Counted from the first letter of the stretch, positions 43,053 through 54,854 are shown. The stretch: DNA of 64,000 nt from Datisca glomerata (GCA_003255025.1 QANY01003934.1:1-64000), one strand, 5' to 3'. The notes: a model not told the origin generated them from the sequence alone. Made by a program: numbers and translations.

Positions 43053-46000
43053 ATGGCAATCAAATATACATTGCTTCTTGTTCTTCTGTCTCTACTTTCT
43101 TTCTCTTTAGCAGAAGATGTAAAACTCACAGTTCAAGGAGTTACCTCCATTGCCCAAACAGATGATGATTTCATTTGTGCTACAATTGATTGGTGGCCAA
43201 CTGGTAAGTGCGACTACAATCAATGTCCATGGGGAAAGGCTGGCCTTCTCAATCTGGTAACTTTTTTTTCAAATCTCTTTTTTAAAGTTTCTATGATTTT
43301 GGTTTTTAGAAAAATGAGTATCAGAATACTTCATTTTTACGAATTGAGTTGACGCATACAGTTAAGTTATGAGTTATGCACTCATGTAATTGTGAGTTTG
43401 TGTCACTTTGTAAAAAAATGAACTTTTTAGTATATCAATGAGTTATGCTGACTTTGGATTTTGGGGAATTTGCAGGATTTGGAAAATAAGATCTTAAATA
43501 ATGCAATCAAGGGTGAGTTCTAGATCAAACAGGTCAATGTGTTGTAAGATGCGGGTATTGGCATATTCAGTGTTTTTAAACAACATGAAAGAATTATTTT
43601 GATTCTTTTTCTGACTATTTATACTATGACTGATTTCTTATTTGACCATAGCACCATAGGTATCTAAATTTTTTGGATCGGAATATTCCGTTCAACAAGA
43701 GATGATTTTAGTTCGATCTAGAACGTTGAATAAAAACTTAATGGTTTAGATATGCTTGATACAAAAAATGAGAAAAAATCATTTTAGAAAAATTTAAAAG
43801 CCGACAAGGACCGTTGATTTATGACCTCGATTAGACAATAAAATCTCATGTTCAGTTATACTAGCGACAACCCGGATAAATTTTTTTGTAATTTTAACTC
43901 TTTCAAGAATGAGATTAGGTGTGGAATCAGGTCTTTATGTTCACGATGAGATTAGGTGTGGAATCAGGAATTTATGTCCACAACCACTAGAAAATGAAAA
44001 GTTAGGAACACGGAATTAATAAAAGGGGCCAATTATTCATCTTATTTCTCTAATCAAATCAGAGGTTGAACATTATGTATAGTTCATTGTTTTACCTCGA
44101 TCTCAATCCTAGCTGAGATGAATTGAGTTTTATGGTTAAACTCTTATACCTACATTCATAAAGTTGTAACGGTACAGTCTTGTTGCTTTTATGAAGCTTT
44201 TTTTATTATTATGTTTTTGAGTATCAAAGAGCTAAAACTGTAAATAAATATTTCAGCATTCAAACCTCTGAGAATCAGAGTTGGAGGCTCATTGCAAGAT
44301 CAAATCATTTACAACGTTGGAAATGCATTTAGGAAGTGCCCACATATGAAGAAAAAAGAGACTGGCTTGTTTGGTTTTGGACATGGTTGCTTCCACATGA
44401 AGAGATGGGATGAACTTAATAACCTCTTTCAAAATACAGGGTATATTCGAGTACTATACTTGATCTAAGATTTCATCATCGTAGAATTACTCATTTAGAT
44501 ATTATATGAACTCGATATTTCCTTATCCTTAATTATATATGCTTTTATATTTAGTAGTTCACTCTTTATTAGATTATACACAATTTCATCGACTATTCAA
44601 TAATTTTTTGTTTAGTAAATTTATATTAAGATAGCATTAATATGGTATATGATATACCATTTGAATGAACAAACTTATGATACTCCGGTGGTAAGAGGAT
44701 ATTTTTAATACTATTACATATTATTTGATGTCACATGTATCAAAACTTTATATTTGAGTCAGTCGTTGTCTGTCTCAATATGAATAAAATATTATATTTT
44801 TCATTATTGAGTACATAATCATTTTATACATGATTATTTCATTCATGTCAACCCTTTATAAAATAATATGAGACCACCATTACGTCTGAATAGTATCGTT
44901 GTTGATAGTACAATTCCTTCAACAGACAACCTATCTACCAATTTGAACATCTTTATTGAAATTTGAAATATGGCTAAATCGAAAATTAGCCCTGGGAACG
45001 ATTGCGCTAACGCTAATTTTTGAAGATTAAATTAAGGCATTTTAAAAGTTTGGATTTTTTTACCAAATAGAGCACGAGTGACATTTGGATTGAATGCCTT
45101 GTTTGGGAAGAAACCATCAAAGGACAAAGAAGACATAACCTGGGTGGGTAATTGGAACTCAAGTAATTCACGTGATTTCATACAGTACACTGCCTCCAAA
45201 GGATACAACATTGATTCCTATGAATTAGGTAAATGAAAAACTCAGTCTCCTTTTCTTTATTAAACATTGATTCATGTTGTTACTTTTGGTTGAGTAATTT
45301 CATCGAACACGTTGTCCTCGACCTCAGGAAATGAGCTATGTGGGTCAGGGGTTTCTGCTAGGATTGAGAGTGTACAGTATGCAAAAGACTTTCTCGGCCT
45401 CAAAGACGTGGTTGAACAAGTGTACCCAGATCCTACTAACCGACCCAAGCTGTTGGGTCCTGCTGGTTTCTTTGACATGGATTGGTTTGCTACTTTCTTA
45501 CAAGTCATTGGACCAGATGTTGTTGATGGTGTCACCCACCACATCTACAATCTTGGTGCAGGTACACTTCTCCTTTTCTACAATACTCAAAAATAAATAT
45601 TTCTTCACATAATGTGATGTCATCATAATTCTTTTATAATTTTTTTAAATTTAAACACATACTGTCTTTTTAAAATATGAAAAAATATTATAATTTAAAA
45701 AGACGTGATAGCAGATTATAGAAGAAGCATTGAGTTTTTAGTATTCTACCAATATTAAAAAATTTCCCCTCTCTTATATCTGAAACAAGATTTGAACACA
45801 AGAATTTCTGTTTTGAAAATACGTGAAATCTACTAATTATATAATTATTTTATCTTGTATTTTTGACACACAGTTTTAAGGAATTATTAGCATCATTATA
45901 TAAGATTGTTGAAATATTTCTTAACATTGCTTTAACTTATCAGGAGGCACTTTTATTTTTATTAATGAGTTTAACACGTTAACACTTAATTTTAAATGAG

Positions 46001-47576
46001 AATGAATAATGGTGATGCATGCATTTAAACTTAGAACCTTCATATTCTAAATCTCTGATGTAATCTTAAATCACCAACATTATCTCAAAGCTTAAGTTGT
46101 TGGGTATACGTGAATTTAATCATTTGAAACCTTGAGTTATAACGATACCCTTTATTACACGTGCATCCATTACTTATGCACGTAATGGTCATGATATGAT
46201 TTGCATTTTTTGTTATGGAAAAATGATAACTTTAAGTATAACATTAAAAAATTTAGTACTAAATGAATTCATTTTCTTGATTATTTTGTCTATATGTATA
46301 AAAAACGAAAAAAAAATGAAAAAGGAAAATAATGTGACAAATATGGGGAAACATGTAGGTGTTGATTCAAACCTTATATATAAAGTTCAAGACCCATTTT
46401 TCCTGGATGAAATAGCACAGACATATAAAGATGTTGAAACAGTTGTAAAAGAGCATAGTCCAAAGACAGGCCCTTGGGTTGGAGAAGCAGGAGGAGCTTT
46501 TAATAGTGGTGGTAAAGATGTTTCACATACCTTTGCTAATGGCTTCTGGTTAGCATTTTTCTCTAATTTTACACACTTTATTTCTTTAATTTATAATTCA
46601 AGTGTTGTTAATTCTATGTAACTTATGAATGATGGTGTTGATGGTGTAGGTATTTGGATCAACTAGGCATGACATCTACTTTTAATCATAAGGTTTACTG
46701 CAGACAAGCCTTGATTGGTGGAAATTATGCATTGCTTAATACTACAACTTTCATTCCTAACCCTGATTATTATGGGTCAGAATCTCTAACTTATACATAC
46801 TTACATGCTACATACATCATATAATGTACATGCATCTTCATGATATTCAATACTATTATAATGTGATAATGTATGTGGCATGATTCACAGATTCATGTCA
46901 TACTCGAGAATCAATTTTTTTCCTCAGTGATTTGAATTTTAAAGGTGATGAAGATAACATATACTGACAGCTTATAGCAGTGATGAACATAATTATATTG
47001 CATAATATTTTTTCTATATCATTATATCATTATATATCTTCTATCGCTTGACCAGTGCACTCTTGTGGCATCGGCTAATGGGAAGCAAAGTGCTCAGAAC
47101 TTCTCACGAAGGTTCACCTTACTTGCGTGCATATTCTCACTGTTCAAAGGATAAGGCAAGCTAGTTTTTGAAACTTAGCCTTTAATTAATTCTCTGTCCC
47201 GCAACAAAGTTTGCATAAAAATGGCTGAATTGTACTTCATTTACCTTATTTTCAGAATGGGATTACAGTGCTTTTGATTAACATGTCAAACTCGACTACC
47301 TTCGATGTCTCGCTTGTAGAAGATTTAAATCTTCACCCTGAATCATATGCCGAAAGTGGAGCAAATTTGAGAGAAGAGTACCATTTGACTCCAAAAGATG
47401 GAAATATTCAAAGGGATGTTGTGCTGCTGAATGGTACTCCTTTGGTGCTGACAGAGGCATCTGATATCCCAAAAATGGAACCAAAGCTTGTTGATCCTAC
47501 TTCCTCTATCTCAGTTGCACCTGATTCCTTTGTCTTTGCAACTCTCAGAGACTTGAGAGTACCTGCATGTGCTTAG
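43053..47576 (+). CDS. Heparanase-like / beta-glucuronidase (glycoside hydrolase family 79)
   Basis: Nine exons join in frame to 517 residues: 43053-43256, 43476-43512, 44257-44440, 45071-45228, 45328-45561, 46359-46548, 46650-46775, 47056-47155, 47256-47576. The N-terminus (MAIKYTLLLVLLSLLSFSLA) is a signal peptide, so the enzyme is secreted to wall or vacuole. The conserved DWWP...CPWGKAGLLNLDL start is typical of plant heparanase-like proteins. Catalytic residues are the acid/base Glu197 in GNELCG and the nucleophile Glu315 in VGEAGGAFNSG. They lie 118 residues apart, the spacing of human heparanase. GH79 plant enzymes remove glucuronic acid from arabinogalactan proteins or act on flavonoid glucuronides; which applies here is unknown. 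Intron 8 has a GC donor. The length is slightly below the usual 530-545 residues. Confidence 0.9.
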
Positions 47577-48373
47577 AAACACAGCATCTTATTCCCTCTT
47601 TCTTTCAGTTAGTAAGGTAGTTTTGATTTGGCAGTCATGTTAGATTTCGGACTTTCTCCAACTGGTTTTTCATAAATTTAAACAAATTTTGTGAAATACA
47701 TCTCCTTCTTCTACGTTTATAGGTAATGAATGCCATTAAAGGTTCAAGATGGTTGCTCAACCATCATGAGTGCAAAGAGGAAGAATTTTCATCATTTAAG
47801 TAAGCAAAGATGTTCCCCTCTCAAGTAAATTCATTTGTCACAGTTCCTACCAGGATTAAGTCAGACCTAAAGTTGTTTTTCTCAAACCAGTCACTACCAA
47901 TCAACATTAAGCAGCAAATCGTCACTGGACAGAGTCAATAGAAGCAAGTTTAAGATTAAAGACACTCAAATTAGCTTTCTATTATAAAAGAACTTTAAAC
48001 AATGAGAGACCAGCAGTTTCCTAAAACAACCTTTAATTTACTTGGGAAATATATTCTTTGATCACCCAAACTTGTACAAGAGCCAATCAGATTTTCAAGT
48101 GAATAATCACAGTTAAATCCATGTTCTAGTAACTAAAAGAAATGTACAAATTCAATCAGAAAACATGCCATCAAACTCTTGAGTCTTGAAAGCTCCACCA
48201 TAGACAAACCGACCAGCTAGCTCCTGAAAATCAAATGGTCATACTACATAAAAATAAGATTGCTCAGGAAAGGCTTTCTTATTTCTTTTGTTTTTTTTTT
48301 GAGGGGGTGGCGGGAGAGGAGGGGAGATAGGTGGAGAAAATATCCACCGTTTTCAAAGCGAGGAACCAACATT
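47577..48373. other. Convergent 3' intergenic region (GH79 / RING gene)
   Basis: Both neighbours end here. No further gene. A G-rich/poly-T patch lies at about 48,280-48,330. Confidence 0.6.
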
Positions 48374-49159
48374 TCATGAGGTTATTTCTCTCACTAGCTT
48401 CCCCAAGGTAGGGTATGCAAAGTACAATACCAAGAAAGATGGGATTGCAAAAAGAATTGTAATCAGCAAGTAGATGGCCAAGATGATAGCACTCCCGGGG
48501 ATTGCAAAAAAGATAATCAGAAGAAATACAATGACAAATGGAAACTTGGATGTGAAGTGAATGAAGAAATCCAATGATTTATGGAGAGAAAAGGGGAGCC
48601 TCTCATAGCTGCTGCTATCATCATACGTTTGAGGCTCTGATAAACCAGTATGTGGAGCAGCCCTTCGGAAGTTTGCATTTCTAGCTTGGTTTCGGAGGAC
48701 TATATTGTCTTTGGGAGAACAAGTTGTTTGATTATCTCCATTGAAGGAAGAATCAAATTTCACCCTTTCACCATTCAAGCTCTCAACCATCCAGAGAAGA
48801 AAATAGTTCTTGCGCGGAAACATCAGCTGTCCATTATAAAGAAGACGAAATGACAGCAGATGGCACCAGGGACAGGTGATTAAGAATGGAATCTTAACTT
48901 GTTGAGTGGGAAATTTCAATACAGCCCATTGGAGACCTAAAACACAGTTTTTACAGAGTGTATGGCCACACCACAAAACATAGGGCACATTCTCAACAAT
49001 GTTGAAAGATTCCCAGCATATAGGGCATTCAAGTCCTTCCTCTCTGCTTTCATTTGAACAGCCGTCATCATCCGAACACTCTGAACAAGCTTGACTCCGT
49101 GCCGTCAAGCTTTTCTTAATTCCAATGCTTGTAAGTACATGTGAAGCAAAGCTCAACAT
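48374..49159 (-). CDS. RING-HC finger protein with C-terminal membrane segments (probable E3 ubiquitin ligase)
   Basis: A 261-residue frame in one coding exon. The RING is C45-x2-C48 (ECPICWESF), C64-x-H66-x2-C69-x2-C72 (WCGHTLCKNC) and C96-x2-C99 (CPWC), all eight ligands present in the C3HC4 pattern. The C-terminus has a hydrophobic pair at about 207-220 and 223-249 with an Ile/Phe/Leu core, so the protein is probably tail-anchored with the RING in the cytosol. This matches an uncharacterised plant RING/U-box superfamily group; substrates are unknown. ATG 49,159 is preceded at once by TTTCAG|G, marking a 5' UTR intron (49,161-49,770, donor GAG|GTAAAT). The 5' UTR exon reaches the (GA)n tract. 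Confidence 0.85.
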   Translation of the reverse strand: MLSFASHVLTSIGIKKSLTARSQACSECSDDDGCSNESREEGLECPICWESFNIVENVPYVLWCGHTLCKNCVLGLQWAVLKFPTQQVKIPFLITCPWCHLLSFRLLYNGQLMFPRKNYFLLWMVESLNGERVKFDSSFNGDNQTTCSPKDNIVLRNQARNANFRRAAPHTGLSEPQTYDDSSSYERLPFSLHKSLDFFIHFTSKFPFVIVFLLIIFFAIPGSAIILAIYLLITILFAIPSFLVLYFAYPTLGKLVREITS

Positions 49160-49771
49160 CCTGAAAGAAGTTGACCTGGTTTATTAAGGGAAATAACTTC
49201 TCAAATCTCATATTCTATCATGTTCCTACAAAAAAACATAACCTGACGTAGAAAATAAGCCTATAACATTTCCTCTTCTCATTTTCAAATGTTTAAAATT
49301 TCGCCTATGAAATCAAACAAAAAATTCAATCTCCAATGAACTACGAAGTCATATTATAGAAACGAAAAAACCAAAACATTGAATATCAGTCGTCGTCTAA
49401 TATATCATTCTCGATATAACATCCTGGCGTTGCTAAAAAATGGTCTTTTAAATCGAAATTTAATATATGAATCCCAATTCGAGCAACATTCAAATTGTAT
49501 AAACGACCATCTATATTGAGATAGGAGCAGCAAAACCAGATCAAGGAAACAGCATCAAGATTAACTGACGGAGGAAATGAGATTTGCAAAAGTAAATCAA
49601 AGTTTAATACTAAATTAGGATAAATTGATAGATTACAAGCATATCCAAGAATGAAATGACAAAGAATTGAGAATGAATGTAGCGACCTTCGGGTTTTATT
49701 ATGATAAAGTTGTAGCTTTGTAGGTGAAATACGAATTCTTCTTTAAGGAGAAACTTACAAGAAAATTTACC

Positions 49772-49869
49772 TCAAGGAAAGGTCGTAGAATTTCGAGGAA
49801 GAAGAAGGGTAGAGCAGAGATTGATCGAGGAAGAAGATCGATCAGCTCCCTCCCCCTCTTTCCATCTCT

Positions 49870-49919
<50 letters not shown>

Positions 49920-49980
49920 CTTCTCTCTCTGTCTCTCTCTGTCTCTCTTTAACAAATCAATCAAGAGATGAACGCCATAC
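49772..49980 (-). promoter_or_regulatory. 5' UTR exon / core promoter of the RING gene with (GA)n tract
   Basis: On the sense (minus) strand a pure (GA)n run of about 20 units (49,874-49,914) is followed by purine-rich leader up to the 5' UTR donor at 49,770. GA tracts in plant leaders are common and can bind BPC/GAGA-type factors. The transcription start was not resolved. Confidence 0.5.
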
Positions 49981-50645
49981 TGGTAAATATTTGTTTGTGC
50001 TAATTCAGAAACCGTACATGTTAAACGACGTCGCTCGCCTTCCATTACCTTCTACTTTTTTGTTGCCTTTGTAAGCCACGTGCACATTCATTAGTACTAT
50101 AAATGGTATCATTAAAGAAGACTAAATTTAAGCAAATCGGAAATTTAGAACCGAAATTTTAGTCCAATTGATAAATGCAAATAATCTTGTATTAATCTTC
50201 ATATAATTATCTTGTGTTAAAATTTAATATTTCTTATTCAAGTTCTACTATCTTAATGTTATTTTATCTTATTTCTGTTAACATTCTTTTATGACGACAT
50301 GAATTTATTACAAATGATTAAATTCTGATACATGTACTTACAAAATCGTAGAGTTGAGTTACTCGATAAAAATGTGATGATTTTTTTCTCAATTAGTATC
50401 ATACTCAACTTAATATGATAAGAAAATATCAAATGGAGGCCTATTGTGATGGGTGATCCGAACACTAAATTATAAATGTTTAAAAAATTTATTTAGTTAA
50501 TAACAAATTGAATAAAAAAGCTTACTTAGATTTTTGAATTTAATTAATGTATCAATCTGATTTTCTGTAATTAAGTTCTAGAAAAATTTGAGATATTACA
50601 ATTCGGTCATTTGGTTAGCGTCAGTTTATGATATTCATTAAGGGG
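49981..50645. other. Intergenic DNA
   Basis: AT-rich, no gene seen. It contains the first copy of a 21-bp repeat (50,607-50,627) that recurs at 51,496-51,516. Confidence 0.5.
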
Positions 50646-50699
50646 TTTTATATATTTACCTAAAGATCACAATAATTCTCCTAAGAATATGGGATTGCT

Positions 50700-51495
50700 C
50701 CATCTTTAAAAATATATAAATTTAATAATTAAGTTACAAACGATCAATAGAAGTTTATATAATTGAACTCCAAAATACAATGTGCCCTTGATGCATCTAA
50801 GAATTCGTTTGACATTCAACATAATGAGATGTGTGTGGAGCATGCATATACTGACATACATGATTAACGGTAAAGGAAATATTTGGATAACCAAAAAACA
50901 AAACTTCTATAAAGTGTGACATTAGCAAAAGGTCGATCATCTTTAGAATTACTCTACTTACTAACAGTTAGCGTAGCCACATGTTCAACATTGAAAAGGT
51001 TACCCCATTTTAGAATATCAACACGTGATTGTGAAAGAAAGAGGCCGTCTTTGGGAAAGTTACTACTATGGCCAAAAAATAGTGCAAAGAACCCAAGTCA
51101 CTCGTTGAAAATTCAGACTTCATGGTATTAATCAAACGAGATCAATAAAGTGTTGCGTGATGTCATCCACATATAAAAACAATATATCTATCTCAGAACC
51201 ATTCCTATAGATAAATATAGAAGGATCTACATGACTGGATATGAAACCACAAGAAACTAAAAAGGAAGCAAACTGGTGGAACCATAAACGTTGTGCTTGT
51301 TTGGGACCCTATAAAGCACGGTTCAAACGACAAACATGAGTAGAAAATTTAGGATCAACAAAGCATTACGGTTGTCTCATGAAAACAACCTCTTGTAAAT
51401 GATGAGTTGATTGAGTGGCAAGTTGTGAGAAAGAGCAATGGAGATCACTGTGTGAATGGTCGTTGATTTTACAACTGGGCTAAAAGTCTCATCGT
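50700..51495 (-). pseudogene. Ty1/copia reverse transcriptase fragment
   Basis: Minus-strand pieces read PPVCFLFSCGFISSHVDPSI and FIYRNGSEIDILFLYVDDI (about 51,300-51,145), with the catalytic YVDD. A later block is MLNVKRILRCIKGTLYFGVQ (about 50,830-50,770). These are the palm and thumb/RNase H-proximal blocks of copia RT. The intervening sequence is broken. No LTRs, integrase or gag were found. It is a truncated relic bracketed by a short direct repeat. Confidence 0.8.
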
Positions 51496-51516
51496 TCATT
51501 TAGTTAGCGTCAGTTT

Positions 51517-52604
51517 TTCTTTAAGGTTTTTAGGTAAATATATCAATTGAAAGCTTTATTTTGCTAACTAGTCGGTAATAATAATAATTTGAAAAATAAC
51601 CGTTTTACAAAATTATCAAAATTGTAAACTATACTTACCATAAGGCCCATCAACTAAATTTATTTTAACATCATTTATCCTAATTAATAATTAAACTAAA
51701 TGATTTTTTTACTTTTGGATTATCATAATTTTATGTAACTTAAAAGTTAAGGGATTGAATAATTATATTTAATAAATATTAAACATGTTAATTATTTTCA
51801 TACATTCCTATTTAATTATAAATAATAAATATGTGTGGGATAGTAAGATTACATATTTTCTCATATTAATATATATTTTTATTATTCTCATAATATAAAT
51901 AGTATGAATTAACTGAAACTACTAAATATTTTGGTCAATAGTCCTTTTATTATTTTTAATGTAATTTTGTAAATAATTATTATTAGAGTAATGATGAATT
52001 GCTCGATTAAAATAATATTTTATATTCATATTTAATTATAAAAGTTTTTATGTAAACAATTATTGCAATCAATATAATATATGTTTCCTTTATCTATTCA
52101 AAAATCTGTAAAAATATTGCGGAAAAAATATGCAATATATTTACTCTAAATTTACATTTATTTTGTATATTAGTAGACACATATTTGCATAAAAATTACT
52201 GCTAATTTTCTTTAAAAAAAGAATTGTGCCATCTTTTAAAATATGCGTTGAATGAAAAAGTTATAGATTTCAAGACAAAAAATGTCTTCGATAGAAATAA
52301 TTACTCTAAATTTAAATTTATTATTTTATAAGTAAATATATGTTTACCTAAAAATCACAATAATTCCCCTAAAATATGGGATTGCTCCATCTTTCAAAAA
52401 ATGTGTATTTAATGAAAAATTATATAAATAATTATAGGAGAGAATATTTAAAAATAATTATTTTTATTACTTACATAAGTACTTATTGAATAAATCGACC
52501 AATAAATAAGAAAAATTAGATATAATTAATGAAAATTATTACAAAATTTTCTATTTTATCATATGATATATCTTGTGTGTATAATAATCTTTTTGTGAAA
52601 TGAA
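51517..52604. other. Very AT-rich intergenic DNA
   Basis: No gene. The 65-bp phrase at 52,332-52,398 (TCACAATAATTCCCCTAAAA core) repeats 50,646-50,712 in direct orientation. Confidence 0.6.
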
Positions 52605-52645
52605 ATGCTATTCAGAATTTTTGATATTATTAGTGTTAATAAGAT

Positions 52646-52924
52646 ATGTTTTATATATCTCATTTATATTTTGTTTTCTTACCATTTTTTAGTATTATTA
52701 GTCTCACCAATTTCGTGTTGTCTAAGCGGATTCTTCTTCCTAAACAGAGCAACTCTCAGTTTAGTAGCATTGTGGACGACCCGTCGACAGACGTCGAGAG
52801 TGTTTTGGAGAAGTACGGTATCCTAGTGAAGGACCTTTTCTTAAGGTATGTGCCAGAACTGCCTTCCATCCCTATGGAGGTGGGCCTGAATTGGCGTCCT
52901 TTCTGGTCTTCATCTCCGGTTTAA
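52646..52924 (+). CDS. Unrecognised short open frame in a GC-richer island
   Basis: A 92-codon frame whose second half (from about 52,745) has balanced composition and protein-like content: SIVDDPSTDVESVLEKYGIL, then VKDLFLRYVPELPSIPMEVG and NWRPFW. The first half is AT-rich and hydrophobic and may be noncoding: CTAAACAG just before AGCAACTC (about 52,749) could be a splice acceptor. I do not recognise the family. It may be one exon of a gene, a captured gene fragment, or a chance frame. It lies 0.7 kb upstream of the MIR398 TATA box. Confidence 0.25.
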   Translation: MFYISHLYFVFLPFFSIISLTNFVLSKRILLPKQSNSQFSSIVDDPSTDVESVLEKYGILVKDLFLRYVPELPSIPMEVGLNWRPFWSSSPV

Positions 52925-52929
52925 AAAAT

Positions 52930-53583
52930 GAAGTCTGAAGAGTTTTTCTGAAATTTGTTAAACAACAATTCGGTTATAATTTTTTTACTTATAAATAATA
53001 TATGACTATTTTTAGTCATTTATTTAACATATTAATTATTTAGAATATATCATAATATTTATTGTTTAACAATTAATAGTTATTGTCTTAGATAGGGGTG
53101 GAATGAGATAGAAAGTTATGATTAAACTAACTTAATTATTAAATTAAGTATTTTTTAAAATGGTTAAAAAGTTATAAGAATCTACTAGAATGGTTAAATA
53201 CTCAATTTTTATATTTTTATGCCGTAAAAAAGAAACAACTCCTTGGTATTAAATATAAATGCTTATGTCATCAATAACACAAATGTTTTAAAAACTTGAG
53301 CATTCATAAGATGCTCTGATTTTAACATTTAAATTATTTTAAGACTTGATTAATAAAATTGAAGTTATGCCGAAAAAATTAAGAATCAAAATAAACTGGA
53401 GAATAAAAAATGCATTAAAAAATATAACTTTTGTTTTTTGGTTTCAGATTCTCAACACAATAATTTAGAATGCAGAAAAGATGACAACATGAGAGGGGGG
53501 AAAACATGACAACATGAAGAAATAGTGTTGTGTCCACAGAATGACAACATAATGACACGAGAGAGATATATGGACATAAAAGG
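52930..53583. promoter_or_regulatory. Upstream region of MIR398
   Basis: AT-rich and noncoding. ATGACAACAT-like phrases recur at about 53,481, 53,507 and 53,541. I see no GTAC copper-response core between 52,930 and the hairpin. Confidence 0.4.
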
Positions 53584-53594
53584 TTTATAAATTA
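53584..53594 (+). promoter_or_regulatory. TATA box candidate of MIR398
   Basis: TTTATAAATTA lies 90 bp upstream of the miRNA* strand and would start transcription near 53,615-53,625, giving a short 5' arm extension. Confidence 0.5.
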
Positions 53595-53654
53595 GAATGA
53601 GGAGGGTGGACTAGAGGCATCATCGTCCTCTATGAATGGCTAATGGCTTAGAGA

Positions 53655-53792
53655 GCAGATTGGGAACCCCAGAGGAGTGCCACCTGAGAACACAGACGGT
53701 TTGATTGGCATTGGCTTACAATGTTTGGATCAGTTTGGCCTAACTCATCACTTTTTGTGTTCTCAGGTCACCCCTTTGGGGCACCCCTCTTT
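53655..53792 (+). ncRNA. MIR398: MIR398 microRNA precursor hairpin
   Basis: The 3' arm at 53,756-53,776 starts TGTGTTCTCAGG and ends TCACCCCTT. All 21 nt match the miR398a form (ending UU, not UG). The 5' arm at 53,674-53,694 (GGAGTGCCACC then TGAGAACACA) is the matching miR398*. The two pair over CCTGAGAACACA/TGTGTTCTCAGG without mismatch, and pairing extends below the duplex through CCCCA/TGGGG. The loop is about 61 nt, normal for this family. miR398 directs cleavage of mRNAs for Cu/Zn superoxide dismutases, their copper chaperone and a COX5b subunit, saving copper and tuning oxidative-stress responses. None of these targets is in the window. Confidence 0.93.
53756..53776 (+). ncRNA. miR398: Mature miR398 (3' arm)
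   Basis: 21 nt, 5' U, UGUGUUCUCAGG... and ending CCCCUU. It is located on the 3' arm as in all known MIR398 genes, with a 2-nt-offset partner at 53,674-53,694. Confidence 0.93.
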
Positions 53793-53889
53793 AGACTACA
53801 CCATCGTTAATTCCTACCCATTTTTGCATTGTTCAATAAAGACCATCTTCTTTAATCTCACTCTATCTAGAAGTACGCATGGTGTACTA

Positions 53890-54854
53890 AATGTTGTGTG
53901 TGATTTTGATACCTTTTGAATTCTCTAACCTCGTTTCACTCTTTAATTTTCTCTTCTGCAGGTGTGTTTGAGTTGATAAGTTTTATATGCAACTTCAACT
54001 AGACCTAATTTTTGCATAAACAGATTCTACCGTTCAAGATCTTTTATTGGCTAGAAGCCTCTGAAGTTGTGCATTCTGTTCCTATTTGGTTTGGCACTTG
54101 TGGAAAGTTTGTAATCAGGATGTGTTCTCTAATGTCATTAAACTCACTTCTATGGCAGTTCAACATCTTCATCAACATATTGAGACTTGGTGTCATTTGC
54201 CTCTGCCTTCGTTATAACTTTCTTATCTAATAATATATCTTCCTTCATCGTTTGTGAAAAGAAAAAAACATGTCAGATTAATATAGCACCGTAAGGATTA
54301 TTTTGTATAAGTTGGCTTGAATTGTTATATGCAAGTATTAAGAAAATTTAATATTATCATACATGCAATTTGCACGAAATAATAAATTAGAAAATATGCA
54401 AACATAACTATAATTTTCTGACACCGTCATTTTACATTCCCGCCAATCATGTACAAAATTCCTCCACTATGTTATCAAACATGGTACTTTTACATACCAA
54501 CACATCTTATAATATAAAATTCGACTGAAAACCGATTAAGATTCTCTCATGTTCATGAAATATAGAGAATTCTATTAAATCTAGATCATCTATTATAAAA
54601 ATAGACTGCTCAGATTCATCCTAAAAATATTTAAAAAAGTAAAAAACAGACTTCTCACCTTGGTCTTGACCGTCCATATACAATCGATTCTCTCCGGTTG
54701 GTACTCCAACAGGAGGAGATCCTTTTCCCTCGACAACCCTCATGCTGCATATCAAAAGAATCCCAGAGATCTACTTCATCACTTTATAGATATGAAATCC
54801 CAAACAAGGAGCATTAGAAGAATCACATTGAGTCATTCAAGGCAGACCTAAATT
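53890..54854. other. Intergenic DNA between MIR398 and the PPR gene
   Basis: No further gene recognised. Two GTAC cores lie at 53,873-53,876 and 53,884-53,887 just downstream of the hairpin. Short frames at 54,012-54,230 and 54,660-54,851 have no recognisable content. Confidence 0.5.

Noticed and set aside
45272..45612. Antisense and alternate-frame ORFs across GH79 exon 5
   Set aside because: The sense frame continues the GH79 domain including the catalytic GNELCG; the others are shadows.
49724..50074. Open frames on both strands rich in Leu-Ser or Arg-Glu
   Set aside because: They are translations of the (CT)n/(GA)n tract in the RING gene leader.
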